Made by a program: the position numbers and the translations under genes. The notes under the pieces were generated by a model, which was not told where the DNA came from, did not search any database, and was given only the letters and a program-made list of their open reading frames with translations. From contig NZ_FMTP01000003.1 in assembly GCF_900100155.1 (NCBI RefSeq), forward strand, positions 434,001 through 498,000: 64,000 nucleotides of DNA, read 5' to 3'. Position 1 is the stretch's first letter, and every line of letters starts with the position of its first letter. This document shows positions 1 through 9,173 of this stretch, piece after piece. Origin of the DNA: Ancylobacter rudongensis. Its GTDB lineage: Bacteria; Pseudomonadota; Alphaproteobacteria; Rhizobiales; Xanthobacteraceae.

Positions 1-205
1 CCACCGGCACGGAGAGCACCTGCGAGATATTCTGCAGGCGGCTGGCGCCGATCCGGTTGGTGCCCTTCTCGTATTTCTGGATCTGCTGGAAGGTGATGCC
101 GAGGCTCTCGCCAAGTTTTTCCTGGCTCATGCCGACCATCATGCGACGCATGCGGACCCGGCTGCCGACATACTTGTCGACGGGATTGGGAGATTTCTTC
201 GTCAT
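1..205 (-). CDS. XRE-family helix-turn-helix transcriptional regulator (3' part cut off by window edge)
   Basis: The first 68 residues are visible, starting at the ATG complementary to 203-205. They begin MTKKSPNPVDKYVGSRVR and continue into an HTH_3 (lambda-repressor-like) domain from about residue 14. The recognition region reads SQEKLGESLGITFQQIQKYE, followed by the GTNRIGASRLQ segment typical of small Hyphomicrobiales XRE regulators. Such proteins are cytoplasmic DNA-binding repressors; the target is not evident here. It lies 111 bp downstream of lnt on the same strand, at the end of the tsaB-to-lnt run. The C-terminus lies outside the window, so total length and any extra domain are unknown. 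Confidence 0.88.
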   Translation of the reverse strand, partial: MTKKSPNPVDKYVGSRVRMRRMMVGMSQEKLGESLGITFQQIQKYEKGTNRIGASRLQNISQVLSVPV

Positions 206-316
206 CGGCTTCCCCGACTGCAAACAAAAAAATACCTCCCCCCCGGTTCAGAGGGAGAGAAGCAGTGCCCGAGCCCGTGGACAGTCTAGGCGCAGCGCGT
301 TCCGGCGTCGATCAAT

Positions 317-1918
317 CTAGACGTGCATAGCTCGCAGACGCAGCACGAGCGCCCCGCAGAGGCAGCCAAGAAGCAACATCCACGGTATCACCATGCCGAA
401 TGAGGCATAAGGGGTAGCGGACATAGCTTGCGGGAGGCTGTCGTCCAGTACGCCTCGCACACCCAAGGGTAGAATCGCGCGAATTCGTCCCAGCGGATCG
501 ACAATGGCGGAGATGCCATTGTTGGTTACCCGGACCAGTGGCAGGCCTTGCTCGATCGCCCGCAGGCGGGACTGCTCGAAATGCTGGTAGGGGCCCGGGG
601 TGAGGCCAAACCAGGCATCGTTGGATAGGTTGAGCAGAAAGCCCGGCCGCGCTTCCGCCCCGTCGGGCCCCGCGCTGGACGCGGGCATCACCTCGTCGGG
701 AAAGATCGCCTCGTAGCAGATCAGCGGCACCGCGTCGGGCAGGCCGGGAATGGCGAGCAGGCTGCGCGAGGTCGCGGCGGCGAAGCCTCCGCGCAGGCGG
801 GTAAGCGCCTCCAGCCCCATCGCTTCGAGCGTTTCCTGAAACGGCAGATATTCGCCAAACGGAACGAGGTGCACCTTGTCGGCATTGCCGCGGATCGTCC
901 CTTCCGAATCGATCACCCGCACGGCGTTGAACACGTCCGGCCGCTCGCGTCCCGGCACCGGCTGGTAGCGTGCGGCACCTGTTATGAGCGTGGTGCCGCG
1001 CGGCAGCATCGCCACGATCCGCGCCAGCGCCTCCGGCTCGCGCTCCAGGAAGAACGGGAAGGCCGATTCCGGCCAGAACAGATGGGTGACGCCGGCAAGG
1101 CCCCCCTGGCTCTCGCTGGTGGCGAGATAGAGGTCCATCACGGTGCGGCGGGCGTCGTAGCGGAATTTCTGGTCCTGCGGCAGGTCGGGCTGCATCAGCC
1201 GCAGCCGCACGCCGGGGACCGTGCCGATCTCGGTGGTGGCAAGCCGCCATTGCCCGCCCGCCCACAGCGCGGCGAGCAGGCCGACGGCAAGGCCGAGCGG
1301 CACATGGCGGCCGCGGCGCTCGCCGGCGGGGCTGAACAGCGCCGCCGGGCTGGCCAGGCAGGCCAGCGTGACCAGGCACAGGCCGATGAGGCCGATCACC
1401 GAGGCGACCTGGGCGAAGCGCAGATCGGTGGCCAACGCATAGCCGAAATCGTTCCAGGGGAAGCCGGTCAGCAGCGTGCCGCGCGCCGTCTCCGCCAAGG
1501 TGAGGGCGGCGGCAAAGGCGAGAATGCGCCCGGGCCCCCGGGTCCACAGCAGCCGGGCGAGCACACAGCCGAGCCCGGTATACACCGCAAGCGCCGCCGG
1601 CAGGCCGATCACCGCGAACGGCATCAGCCACATGAAGACTTCCGCCTGGACGAGAAAAGCCTGGCCGATCCACCACAGGCCGGCGACGAAATAGCCCATG
1701 CCGAACAGCCAGCCGGCGAGGAAACTCGCCCGCAGCGCCCGACGCAGCGGCAGATCCAGAGTGCCGTCGATCAGGAACACCAGCACCGGCAGCGTTAGCG
1801 CCAACACCGGCCACAGGCCGAAGGGCGGCATGGCCAGCGCCGAGAGCCCGCCCGCCGCGAGGGCGGCGAGCGCGCGCCAGCGGCCGGACGCCGCCTGCAG
1901 CCGCTCCGGCGTCAGCAT
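317..1918 (-). CDS. lnt: Apolipoprotein N-acyltransferase
   Basis: Inner-membrane enzyme that transfers an acyl chain from phospholipid to the N-terminal cysteine of apolipoproteins, the last step of lipoprotein maturation. At 533 aa it has the usual family length. The N-terminal half has several hydrophobic segments (about residues 15-220), followed by a periplasmic nitrilase-like domain. The catalytic triad can be placed at Glu284 (in FWPESAFP), Lys348 (NADKVHLVPFGEYLPF) and Cys401 (LICYEAIFP), matching the E-K-C triad of the family. It follows corC on the same strand with a 45 bp gap, an arrangement common in alphaproteobacteria. The ATG at 1918 gives the expected start. Confidence 0.97.
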   Translation of the reverse strand: MLTPERLQAASGRWRALAALAAGGLSALAMPPFGLWPVLALTLPVLVFLIDGTLDLPLRRALRASFLAGWLFGMGYFVAGLWWIGQAFLVQAEVFMWLMPFAVIGLPAALAVYTGLGCVLARLLWTRGPGRILAFAAALTLAETARGTLLTGFPWNDFGYALATDLRFAQVASVIGLIGLCLVTLACLASPAALFSPAGERRGRHVPLGLAVGLLAALWAGGQWRLATTEIGTVPGVRLRLMQPDLPQDQKFRYDARRTVMDLYLATSESQGGLAGVTHLFWPESAFPFFLEREPEALARIVAMLPRGTTLITGAARYQPVPGRERPDVFNAVRVIDSEGTIRGNADKVHLVPFGEYLPFQETLEAMGLEALTRLRGGFAAATSRSLLAIPGLPDAVPLICYEAIFPDEVMPASSAGPDGAEARPGFLLNLSNDAWFGLTPGPYQHFEQSRLRAIEQGLPLVRVTNNGISAIVDPLGRIRAILPLGVRGVLDDSLPQAMSATPYASFGMVIPWMLLLGCLCGALVLRLRAMHV

Positions 1919-1963
1919 CGACGAAGCGCTCGCTGAACGCCGGGCCGAACGCCTGGCATACCC

Positions 1964-3211
1964 TCAGGCGGCATCGGTATCGCGGCGCGAATCGCTCCGG
2001 GAGGCCTCCCCGGCCTGCTGGGCGGGCGGGGGCAGGGCCCGCGCCGTGGCGCCCGCGCTTCCGCCGCCCGCCAGCCGGGCGTCGGCACCCGCTTCGCCAC
2101 GGCTCGGCGAAAGGCGCAGCCGCTTCACCCGGCGCGGATCGGCATCGAGCACCTCGATCTCGAAATTGCCCGGCCCCGGCACGATTTCGCCCCGCACCGG
2201 CACCCGGCCGGCCAGGGTGACGAGCAGGCCGCCGAGCGTGTCGACCTCCTCGGCCTCCTCGCCGAGCGCGAAGGCCGGGTCGATCATGTCAGCGACATCC
2301 TCGAGGCTGGCGCGGGCATCGGCAATGAAGCTGCCATCGGCCTGGCGGGCGATGGTAGGCGTCTCGTCCTCGTCGTGCTCGTCTTCAATGTCGCCGACGA
2401 TTTCCTCGACCAGGTCCTCCATCGAGACGATGCCGTCGGTCCCGCCATATTCGTCGATGACGAGGGCGAGATGGATGCGGCTCGCCTGCATGCTGGCCAG
2501 CAGCTCGATCGAGGGCATGGAGGGCGGCACGAACAGCAGCCGGCGGATCAGCTTGGCGCCGCTGAGTGAGTTGCTGAGATCAATGGCCTTGAGGTTAAAG
2601 GCCGGACGGGCCGCCTTGCCGCCGATGGCGGGGGCCTCGGCGATGGCGGCTTCGCGCGGGCCGCTGCGCGGCGCCGCGGCGCGCGGCGATTCGGTGCGCG
2701 GCGCCATGGCGCGCTGGGTCAGATAGGTCACGAGATCGCGGATATGAACCATGCCGACGGGGTCGTCGAGCGTGTCGTCATAGACGACGAGCCGCGAATG
2801 GCCGGCCTCGGCGAAGACCGCGAGCAGTTCGCCCAGGGAAATGTCCTTCTGCACGGCGACGATGTCGGCACGGGGAACCATGAGGTCGCCGATGCGCAGC
2901 TCGCGCAGATCGAGAATGCTCTTCAGCATCGTCCGCTCGGTGGCGGTCAGGTCGGCACCGGGCTCGGCGCTGGTCGCGGCGAGGATGGTAGCGAGATCGG
3001 TGCGCAGCGAGCCGGAAGAGCGCCGGCCGCCGATGAGATGGCGGAGCCGGTCGAAAAAGCCGGCGCGGGGCTCGCTGGAACCTCCGCCGGCCTTGCTTCG
3101 CTGCCCGGCGCTCGCCGTGGCGCTACTGGAGGCGCCGTTACCGGAAGCGCCGCTACTTGGGCCCTCGCTGCCCCGAGGGGCGGAGGACGAGCTTGAGACA
3201 GGTTCGGACAT
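1964..3211 (-). CDS. corC: CorC/HlyC-type CBS-domain protein
   Basis: Cytosolic protein of the short CorC (YbeX) type, without the N-terminal DUF21 membrane domain; homologues are linked to magnesium/cobalt efflux and membrane stress. Of 415 residues, the first about 50 are Ser/Gly-rich and low complexity. CBS 1 spans about 108-165 (starting DLMVPRADIVAV). CBS 2 spans about 228-275 and carries the hallmark DEYGGTDGIVSMEDLVEEI. A CorC_HlyC transporter-associated domain (about 290-370) and a disordered tail follow. An Ala/Pro/Arg-rich linker of about 40 residues (168-205) between the two CBS motifs is longer than usual. The gene starts 11 bp after the ybeY stop, consistent with cotranscription. 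Confidence 0.93.
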   Translation of the reverse strand: MSEPVSSSSSAPRGSEGPSSGASGNGASSSATASAGQRSKAGGGSSEPRAGFFDRLRHLIGGRRSSGSLRTDLATILAATSAEPGADLTATERTMLKSILDLRELRIGDLMVPRADIVAVQKDISLGELLAVFAEAGHSRLVVYDDTLDDPVGMVHIRDLVTYLTQRAMAPRTESPRAAAPRSGPREAAIAEAPAIGGKAARPAFNLKAIDLSNSLSGAKLIRRLLFVPPSMPSIELLASMQASRIHLALVIDEYGGTDGIVSMEDLVEEIVGDIEDEHDEDETPTIARQADGSFIADARASLEDVADMIDPAFALGEEAEEVDTLGGLLVTLAGRVPVRGEIVPGPGNFEIEVLDADPRRVKRLRLSPSRGEAGADARLAGGGSAGATARALPPPAQQAGEASRSDSRRDTDAA

Positions 3212-3222
3212 CGCTCTTTGGT

Positions 3223-3750
3223 TCAGTTGATCGGGTCAGGGGTGAGAACGGGTTCGGTGTCGGCATAGGGGTCGGCAATCGCGAGATCGGCGAGCACGCG
3301 GCGCTCCATCGCCTCCATCTCCTCGGCCTCTTCCGCCACCTCGTGGTCGTAGCCGAGCAGATGCAGCGTACCATGGACCGCAAGATGCGCGAGGTGGTCG
3401 GCGAGCGGCTTGCCCTCCGCCTCCGCCTCGCGGGCCAGCGTCTCATAGGCGATGGCGATGTCGCCCAGATGGGGATCGCCGCCGGCGCGCGCCACCTCGG
3501 GGGTGGGAAAGGACAGCACGTTGGTCGCGTAGTCCTTGCCGCGCCAGTCGCGGTTGAGCGCCCTTATGGTGGCGTCGTCGGTCAGTTTCACCGCGATCTC
3601 GGCGCCGTCCACGTCGATCTCGTACTCGGTCATCGCCCCGGCGCAGGCCGCGTTGACCGCCCGCACCACCAGCGCCTCGGCATCGGCGAGCGACGCCCAC
3701 AAGGCGGCCTCCACCAGCACGTCGACCTCGATGCGCGGCGCCTGGCTCAT
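3223..3750 (-). CDS. ybeY: Endoribonuclease YbeY (rRNA maturation factor)
   Basis: Zinc-dependent metallo-endoribonuclease involved in 16S rRNA 3' processing and late 70S quality control. The 175 aa protein contains the invariant HGTLHLLGYDH motif, with zinc ligands His126, His130 and His136. It also has the upstream DYATNVLSFP motif (about residues 73-82). The ATG overlaps the phoH stop by 4 bp (ATGA), so the two are translationally coupled. phoH-ybeY-corC-lnt is a conserved block across proteobacteria. Confidence 0.97.
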   Translation of the reverse strand: MSQAPRIEVDVLVEAALWASLADAEALVVRAVNAACAGAMTEYEIDVDGAEIAVKLTDDATIRALNRDWRGKDYATNVLSFPTPEVARAGGDPHLGDIAIAYETLAREAEAEGKPLADHLAHLAVHGTLHLLGYDHEVAEEAEEMEAMERRVLADLAIADPYADTEPVLTPDPIN

Positions 3751-4871
3751 CGGCGCGGCAGCCCGGCGGGGGCCGCCGCCCGCGCCGCCGCATCCTTGTT
3801 GTCATAAGCGGCGACGATGCGGCCGACCAACTCGTGGCGCACCACGTCGGCGGCGTTGAAATGGCAGACCTCGACGCCCTCGACATCGCCCAGCAGCCCC
3901 ACCGCCTCGGCAAGGCCCGAGGTCTGGCCCGGCGGCAGGTCGATCTGGCTGGGATCGCCGGTGATGATCATGTGCGAGTTTTCGCCCAGGCGCGTGAGGA
4001 ACATCTTCATCTGCATCGAGGTGGTGTTCTGCGCCTCGTCGAGGATGACGCAGGCATTGGCCAGCGTGCGCCCGCGCATGAAGGCCAGCGGCGCGATCTC
4101 GATCTCGCCCGAGATCATCGCCCGCTCGACAAAGGCGCGGTCCATCAGGTCATGCAGCGCGTCATAGATCGGGCGCAGATAGGGGTCGACCTTCTCCTTC
4201 ATGTCGCCGGGCAGGAAGCCGAGCCGCTCGCCCGCCTCCACCGCCGGGCGGGAGAGAATCAGCCGGTCGACCACGCGGCGCTCCAGCAGGTGCACGGCAT
4301 AGGCAACCGCCAGCCAGGTCTTGCCGGTACCGGCCGGGCCGACGCCGAACACCAGCGTCTGGCGCTTCAGCGCGCGGATATAGGCGTCCTGCGCGGCGGT
4401 GCGAGCCCGCACCGGGCGGCGGCGGAGCTGGATCTCGTCGAAACTCTGCTTCTTGGTGGCGGGGTCGAACTCGAATAATTGCCCCTGCGCGGCGGCCTCG
4501 CGCATCACGCCCTCGACATCGCCGGGCTGCAGCTCGCCGCCCTTCTTCAGCCGGGCATAGAGCGTTTCCAGCACATGGCGCGCCTGCTCGCAGGCCTCGC
4601 GCGGGCCTTCCAGCGTGACATGGTTGCCGCGCTGCTCGGCGACGATTTCCAGCCGCCGCTCGATCAGAGCGAGGTTCTGGCCGTAATGGCCGAAAAGCTG
4701 GCTGGCGATGCGGTTGTCGTCAAAGGCGAGGACGATCTGCCCGGGCGCATCGTCGCCGGACGCCTCCATCCAGCGCGCGGGCGCCGGCACGGGGCGCGGG
4801 GCCGCGCGCGGGGAGGCCAAGGCACGTTCGCTCTCGCTACCAGATCCGCTACCAGGTCGACGCACGCTCAC
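3747..4871 (-). CDS. phoH: PhoH-like ATPase
   Basis: Cytoplasmic P-loop ATPase of the PhoH/PhoL group, functionally linked to YbeY and RNA metabolism. In 374 aa there is an N-terminal KH-like region (about 40-125), then the PhoH domain with Walker A GPAGTGKT at 178-185 and Walker [10 protein letters not shown]. The first about 35 residues are Arg/Ser/Pro-rich and may be disordered; the ATG at 4871 overlaps the end of miaB by 4 bp, which supports this start. It lies between miaB and ybeY in an all-overlapping minus-strand run. Confidence 0.95.
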   Translation of the reverse strand: MSVRRPGSGSGSESERALASPRAAPRPVPAPARWMEASGDDAPGQIVLAFDDNRIASQLFGHYGQNLALIERRLEIVAEQRGNHVTLEGPREACEQARHVLETLYARLKKGGELQPGDVEGVMREAAAQGQLFEFDPATKKQSFDEIQLRRRPVRARTAAQDAYIRALKRQTLVFGVGPAGTGKTWLAVAYAVHLLERRVVDRLILSRPAVEAGERLGFLPGDMKEKVDPYLRPIYDALHDLMDRAFVERAMISGEIEIAPLAFMRGRTLANACVILDEAQNTTSMQMKMFLTRLGENSHMIITGDPSQIDLPPGQTSGLAEAVGLLGDVEGVEVCHFNAADVVRHELVGRIVAAYDNKDAAARAAAPAGLPRR

Positions 4872-6292
4872 GCCTCCAGCTTCTCGCTCTGCCCGATGAA
4901 ACGCGATTCGCGCGCCGGTCGTTCATTGAAGAACTCGCCGCCGCGCAGCTCGCCTGTGAGATTCTTGGTACTGACCTCGCGCACCAGCGCCTGCGCCAGC
5001 GTGCCGATGGCCTCCCTCGGCCCCTCGACGACGATGGACTGGAGATAGGGCGAGCGGCCGATGAGCTGGCCGGGGAAACGGCCCGGCTTCTCGATCAATA
5101 TGTCGAGGACCCGGCCACGGCAGGCGACGTCGAACGCCGTCTTCTGTGCGTCGAGTAGGGCCTGCAGCGCATGGATGCGCTCGGACTTCGCCTGTTCGGG
5201 AACCTGCCCCTCCATGCCGGCCGCCGGCGTGCCGGGGCGGGAGGAATATTTGAACGAAAAGGCGGAGGCGAAGCCCACGCGCTCGACGAGGTCCATCGTG
5301 TCGGCGAAATCGGCGTCGGTCTCGCCGGGAAAGCCGACGATGAAATCGGAGGAGAAGGCGATGTCGGGCCGCGCGGCGCGCACCTTGGCGACGATCTCGA
5401 AGAACAGCTCGCGGTCATGCTTGCGGTTCATCGCCGCCAGCACGCGGTTGGAGCCGGACTGCACCGGCAGGTGCAGATAGGGCATCAGCGCCGGCAGGTC
5501 GCGATGGGCGGCGATCAGCTCGTCATCCATGTCGCGCGGGTGGCTGGTGGTGTAGCGCACGCGGGCGATACCCGGCACCTCGGCGATGCGGTGGATCAGC
5601 TCGGTCAGGTTGGCGCTGCGGCCGGCGGCGTCGAGCCCGTGATAGGCATTGACGTTCTGGCCGATCAGCGTGACCTCGCGCACCCCGGCCTCGGCAAGGC
5701 GGATCACCTCGTCGAGAATCTTCGGCAGCGGGCGCGAGACTTCCGCCCCGCGCGTATAGGGCACGACGCAGAAGGTGCAGAACTTGTCGCAGCCTTCCTG
5801 CACGGTGACAAAAGCCGCCGGGCCGCGCTTGTTGATCGCCGCCCGCGTCGGCGGGGGCAGGAAATCGAACTTGTCCTCGACCGGAAACTCGGTCTCGACA
5901 ATGCCGGCGCGCCGGTTGCCGCCGCGCCGCTGGGCGTCGGCGACCAGTTCAGGCAGCTTGTGGTAGCTCTGCGGGCCGACAACGAGATCGACGCCGCGGG
6001 CGCGCTTGAGGATTTCGGCGCCTTCCGCCTGCGCCACGCAGCCAGCGACCGCCACCATCTGCTGGCGCCCCGCCACCTCCTGCGCCTTCTTCAGCCGGCC
6101 AAGCTCGGAATAGACCTTCTCGGCCGCCTTCTCGCGGATATGGCAGGTGTTGAGAATGACGAGATCGGCGTCGTCGGGGCTGTCAGTCTCGACATAGCCC
6201 TCCTTCGCCAGCGTGTCCGTCATGCGCTGGGCGTCATAGACGTTCATCTGGCAGCCGAAGGAGCGGACGTAAAGCTTGCGCGTTTCACTCAT
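4868..6292 (-). CDS. miaB: tRNA-2-methylthio-N6-dimethylallyladenosine synthase
   Basis: Radical-SAM methylthiotransferase that converts i6A37 to ms2i6A37 in tRNAs reading UNN codons. The 474 aa protein has the UPF0004 N-terminal domain, with auxiliary cluster cysteines Cys14, Cys50 and Cys85. The radical-SAM motif CDKFCTFC follows (Cys168, Cys172, Cys175), and then a C-terminal TRAM domain (about 375-440). The start [17 protein letters not shown] is standard for the family. Upstream is a 262 bp gap before plsC; downstream it overlaps phoH by 4 bp. Confidence 0.97.
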   Translation of the reverse strand: MSETRKLYVRSFGCQMNVYDAQRMTDTLAKEGYVETDSPDDADLVILNTCHIREKAAEKVYSELGRLKKAQEVAGRQQMVAVAGCVAQAEGAEILKRARGVDLVVGPQSYHKLPELVADAQRRGGNRRAGIVETEFPVEDKFDFLPPPTRAAINKRGPAAFVTVQEGCDKFCTFCVVPYTRGAEVSRPLPKILDEVIRLAEAGVREVTLIGQNVNAYHGLDAAGRSANLTELIHRIAEVPGIARVRYTTSHPRDMDDELIAAHRDLPALMPYLHLPVQSGSNRVLAAMNRKHDRELFFEIVAKVRAARPDIAFSSDFIVGFPGETDADFADTMDLVERVGFASAFSFKYSSRPGTPAAGMEGQVPEQAKSERIHALQALLDAQKTAFDVACRGRVLDILIEKPGRFPGQLIGRSPYLQSIVVEGPREAIGTLAQALVREVSTKNLTGELRGGEFFNERPARESRFIGQSEKLEA

Positions 6293-6554
6293 TGCGTGTC
6301 GATCGACCCGTGCCGCACGGCGTCCGGAGACGCGGCGGCCCTCTGCGTTGGCAACCCGAGGGCACGATGGGCGCGCGCTCGCAAGGCGCCCTCATCCATT
6401 GCCGCCCGGTCCCAGCTCGGTATCGCGCAGGTCGAGATCGTCCAGCTCTCCAGAAGTGGCGCCCAGAGCTTCTGTGTAACGGGATTCCCGCCAAAAGGAA
6501 ATGCGCCGGGGCCTTCCCCGCGGGCGCAAAGCCTTAAAAGCCGCAACTTATCCC
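6293..6554. other. Intergenic region between plsC and miaB, no gene seen
   Basis: 262 bp. Open frames exist on both strands, but they are GC-rich, Arg/Pro/Gly-biased and have no recognisable domain. One minus-strand frame ends exactly over the miaB ATG (ATGA), but its coding sequence is mostly antiparallel shadow of plsC. It may carry the miaB promoter; no convincing -35/-10 pair was found. Confidence 0.4.
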
Positions 6555-7328
6555 TCAGCCCGGTCGCCCGGTAAGGGCCTGCGCCAACAGGGTACGCACC
6601 GCACGCTCGGCCTCCTGCGCCGCCGCCTTGCGCCCGCCCGCCGCCAGCGTTTCGCCGAAGCGCAGTTCCACCTCGACCCCGCCGCTCCGCAGCACCTCCA
6701 TCAGATGCGGGGCGAGGTCCATGTCGCCATACCAAGCGAGGCGCGGGCGCCCGGCGCGGCCGAGCGGCAGGCCGGCAAGGCCGACATAGGCGATGGCGAG
6801 CGGCTGGATCGTCGCCGCCGGCCCTTCCGCCTCGCCCAGGCTCTGGCGGGCGGCGCCGACCAGCGCCGAGCGGAAGGGCAGCACCCGGTTGCCGTCGCTG
6901 GAGGTGCCTTCGGCGAACAGCACCACCGGGTCGCCGTCATTCATCCGCGCCGCCATCTCGCCGGCGACGCGGCCGGTGGCGGTGCGCGAGGAACGGTCGA
7001 CGAAGATGGTGCGCTGGAGCCTGGCCAGCAGCCCGATGCCGGGCCAGCGGGCGACCTCGCTCTTGGCGACGAAACACAGCGGCAGGCGCCCGCCGAGCAC
7101 CGGAATGTCCAGCCAGGAGGTATGATTGGCAAGGATCAGCAGCGGCCGCGCCGCCGCCGGCGCGCCGACCACCTGCACCCGCACCCCCACCAGCGCCAGC
7201 ACGATGCGATGATAGAGCACGGGCAGGGTCCGCCGGGTCGGCAGGCGCAGCGCGAGCGAGAGCCATTGCAGCGGAATACCGATGAGCGTGACGAGCACGA
7301 CCGGCACGATCACCAGCCAGGCCCGCAT
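6555..7328 (-). CDS. plsC: 1-acyl-sn-glycerol-3-phosphate acyltransferase (PlsC family)
   Basis: Membrane-associated acyltransferase that acylates lysophosphatidic acid, or a related lysophospholipid, in phospholipid synthesis. The N-terminus has a hydrophobic segment (AWLVIVPVVLVTLIGIP). The acyltransferase signatures follow: NHTSWLD (the HX4D catalytic motif) and FAEGTSSDG (substrate-binding EGT motif). The start chosen is MRAWLV at 7328, just 4 bp after the fur stop; a longer in-frame start at 7403 would overlap fur and adds only Arg-rich sequence. Length 257 aa is normal for the family. Whether this is the main PlsC or an ornithine-lipid OlsA paralogue cannot be told from sequence alone. 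Confidence 0.9.
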   Translation of the reverse strand: MRAWLVIVPVVLVTLIGIPLQWLSLALRLPTRRTLPVLYHRIVLALVGVRVQVVGAPAAARPLLILANHTSWLDIPVLGGRLPLCFVAKSEVARWPGIGLLARLQRTIFVDRSSRTATGRVAGEMAARMNDGDPVVLFAEGTSSDGNRVLPFRSALVGAARQSLGEAEGPAATIQPLAIAYVGLAGLPLGRAGRPRLAWYGDMDLAPHLMEVLRSGGVEVELRFGETLAAGGRKAAAQEAERAVRTLLAQALTGRPG

Positions 7329-7332
7329 GCCC

Positions 7333-7800
7333 TCACTCCTTCCGCGACGAATCGGACGCCGTGGGGGTTTCCGTGCTCGTCGGCGTGTCGAGCGGCACGC
7401 CATAGAGTTCCAGCCGGTGGCCGATCAGCCGGTAGCCGAGCTTGCGGGCGATCTCCTCCTGCAGATGCTCGATCTCCTCGGAGCGGAACTCCACCACATG
7501 GCCGCTGCGCAGGTCGATGAGATGGTCGTGATGCTCGTCCGGCACCGGCTCGTAGCGCGAGCGGCCATCGCGAAAGTCGTGGCGGGCGATGATGCCGGCA
7601 TCCTCGAACAGCTTCACCGTGCGGTAGACGGTGGAGATGGAGATGCGGTCATCCACGGCGATGGCGCGCCGGTGCAGTTCCTCGACATCGGGATGGTCCT
7701 GCGCATCGGCGATGATGCGGGCGATCACCCGGCGCTGGTCGGTCATCCGCAGGCCCAGCGTGACGCAGGCTTCCTCAATCGCGGTCGGCTTGTCGTTCAT
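7333..7800 (-). CDS. fur: Fur-family metal-responsive regulator (Fur/Mur)
   Basis: DNA-binding repressor of the ferric-uptake-regulator family; in Rhizobiales the member with this sequence style often acts as a manganese-responsive regulator (Mur). The 155 aa protein has a winged helix (about 15-85, including ISISTVYRTVKLFEDAG). The metal-binding segment is DEHHDHLIDLRSGHVVEF, then the dimerisation region to GYRLIGHRLELYGV. The start MNDKPTAIEE at 7800 fits family length; an in-frame ATG at 7884 adds an unconserved Arg-rich stretch. It sits between rimI and plsC in a housekeeping run, a placement common in the order. Fe versus Mn specificity is not resolved here. Confidence 0.92.
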   Translation of the reverse strand: MNDKPTAIEEACVTLGLRMTDQRRVIARIIADAQDHPDVEELHRRAIAVDDRISISTVYRTVKLFEDAGIIARHDFRDGRSRYEPVPDEHHDHLIDLRSGHVVEFRSEEIEHLQEEIARKLGYRLIGHRLELYGVPLDTPTSTETPTASDSSRKE

Positions 7801-7893
7801 TCCTCGGCCTGCTTCCTTAAGCCCGCATCGGCCGGTCTTTCCGCGCCTGTCCGCCTTATGGCGCAGCAAAGCCGGCAAGGGCAATGGTTTCTC

Positions 7894-8400
7894 TCAGGCG
7901 ATGTCGCGCCGCATGGTCAGCGCCGCCACCGGCGCGCCGGCACTGTCGCGATAATAGCCCGGGCGCCGGCCGATCTCGCGAAAGCCGGTGCGGGCATAGA
8001 GCTTCAGGGCGGCAGCGTTGCCGTCCTCGACTTCCAGGAACACGGTGCGGTAGCCCTCCGCCGCCAGCGCGCCGAAGGCGGCCTGCACCAGCTTGAGGCC
8101 GATGCCGGCGCCGCGCCGCCGGTGGTCGACGGCCACCGAGAGTATCTCCATTTCCGGCGTCACCCCGCTCAGCAGGATGAAGCCGACCGGCGCCCCGGCC
8201 GGGCCGTCGGTGGCAACAAGGCCGCGGGTCAGCCGGTTGGCAATGAGGCGCTCGAACTCGGCGGCGTCCCAGCCAAGCCGGAAGGACTGGGCGTGAATCC
8301 GCGCCAGCGCCTCGGCATCGCCGGCGCGCAGGGCGCGCAGCGACACCTCGGATGGGCGCCCGCCCGTCATCCAGCCAAGCCATGCCGGCAGCCCGGTCAT
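7894..8400 (-). CDS. rimI: Ribosomal-protein-alanine N-acetyltransferase (RimI-type GNAT)
   Basis: GNAT-fold acetyltransferase, predicted to acetylate the N-terminus of ribosomal protein S18 or related targets. The 168 aa protein has the acetyl-CoA binding motif A region EILSVAVDHRRRGAGIG and the RimI-typical FLEVEDGNAAALKLYARTGF. It ends with GRRPGYYRDSAGAP, corresponding to the family YYxxxxedA element. The ATG at 8400 overlaps the tsaB stop (ATGA), which fixes the start and indicates coupling. The tsaB-rimI pairing is widely conserved. Confidence 0.94.
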   Translation of the reverse strand: MTGLPAWLGWMTGGRPSEVSLRALRAGDAEALARIHAQSFRLGWDAAEFERLIANRLTRGLVATDGPAGAPVGFILLSGVTPEMEILSVAVDHRRRGAGIGLKLVQAAFGALAAEGYRTVFLEVEDGNAAALKLYARTGFREIGRRPGYYRDSAGAPVAALTMRRDIA

Positions 8401-9089
8401 CGACGGGCAATCCGCCCGCCGGTCTGCGGCTTGGCGTCGGCATCGCGCAGATAAAGGGGCTTGGGTTCGGAGCGGGAGGGGTCGGCGACGCTGGCGATGC
8501 GGGCGAGCCATACCGGGTCCGGCGTCGCGGTGGCCCGCACCTCGACCGGGGGCTGCGCGCCGGACGGCCAGGCATCGGCGAGCAGGCCGGCGCCGGAGCC
8601 CACCAGCCGCACCGGCCCGTTGGCGACCGAGCGGGCGGCGTCCTTCACGCTCATCACGCGGGGACTCACCAGAATCCGGCCGGCCGGGCCGATCATCTGC
8701 AGATAGACATTGCCGTGGCGGGCATCGATGGCGGCGGCCACCGGTACCGCGTCGTCGCGCGCCAGCAGCGGCGCGGCCAGCACCGTCAGCGTCGGCAGGC
8801 CCAGGACGGGCTTGCCGGTGGCGAGGCCGAAGCCGCGCGCGGCGGAGATGCCCACCCGCAGCCCGGTGAAGCTGCCGGGGCCGACCGTGACGGCGAAGAG
8901 GTCGATCTCGCTGAAATCGGCCCCGGCGCCGGCCATCACCCGCTCGACCATCGGGATCAGCTGTTCGGCATGGCCGCGCGCCATGACGACATGTTCCACC
9001 GCCCGGGTCTGGTCGGTGGCCATGTCGTGCAGGGCCGCCGAACAGGCTTCAAGCGCGGTGTCGATGGCAAGGATAAGCATGGGCGACAA
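8397..9089 (-). CDS. tsaB: tRNA threonylcarbamoyladenosine biosynthesis protein TsaB
   Basis: ASKHA-fold partner of TsaD in t6A37 tRNA modification. The 230 aa protein begins LILAIDTALEACSAAL and has the diagnostic VTVGPGSFTGLRVGISAARGF segment (about residues 68-90). A second in-frame ATG three codons in (9080) is equally plausible as start. It ends in a 4 bp overlap with rimI. An 84 bp gap separates it from the upstream Nfu gene. Confidence 0.95.
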   Translation of the reverse strand: MSPMLILAIDTALEACSAALHDMATDQTRAVEHVVMARGHAEQLIPMVERVMAGAGADFSEIDLFAVTVGPGSFTGLRVGISAARGFGLATGKPVLGLPTLTVLAAPLLARDDAVPVAAAIDARHGNVYLQMIGPAGRILVSPRVMSVKDAARSVANGPVRLVGSGAGLLADAWPSGAQPPVEVRATATPDPVWLARIASVADPSRSEPKPLYLRDADAKPQTGGRIARR

Positions 9090-9173
9090 TCAGCAAGGGC
9101 CAGAATCAACAGGGGCGATCATGCGCCCACCATGCTCATGGTCGCCTCGCAATGGAAAGCGGAGCGCCGGCGA

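Noticed and set aside
6289-6735. Minus-strand frame ending over the miaB start codon
   Set aside because: Most of it is the antiparallel shadow of plsC; the short remainder has no family features, so the ATGA overlap is taken as chance.
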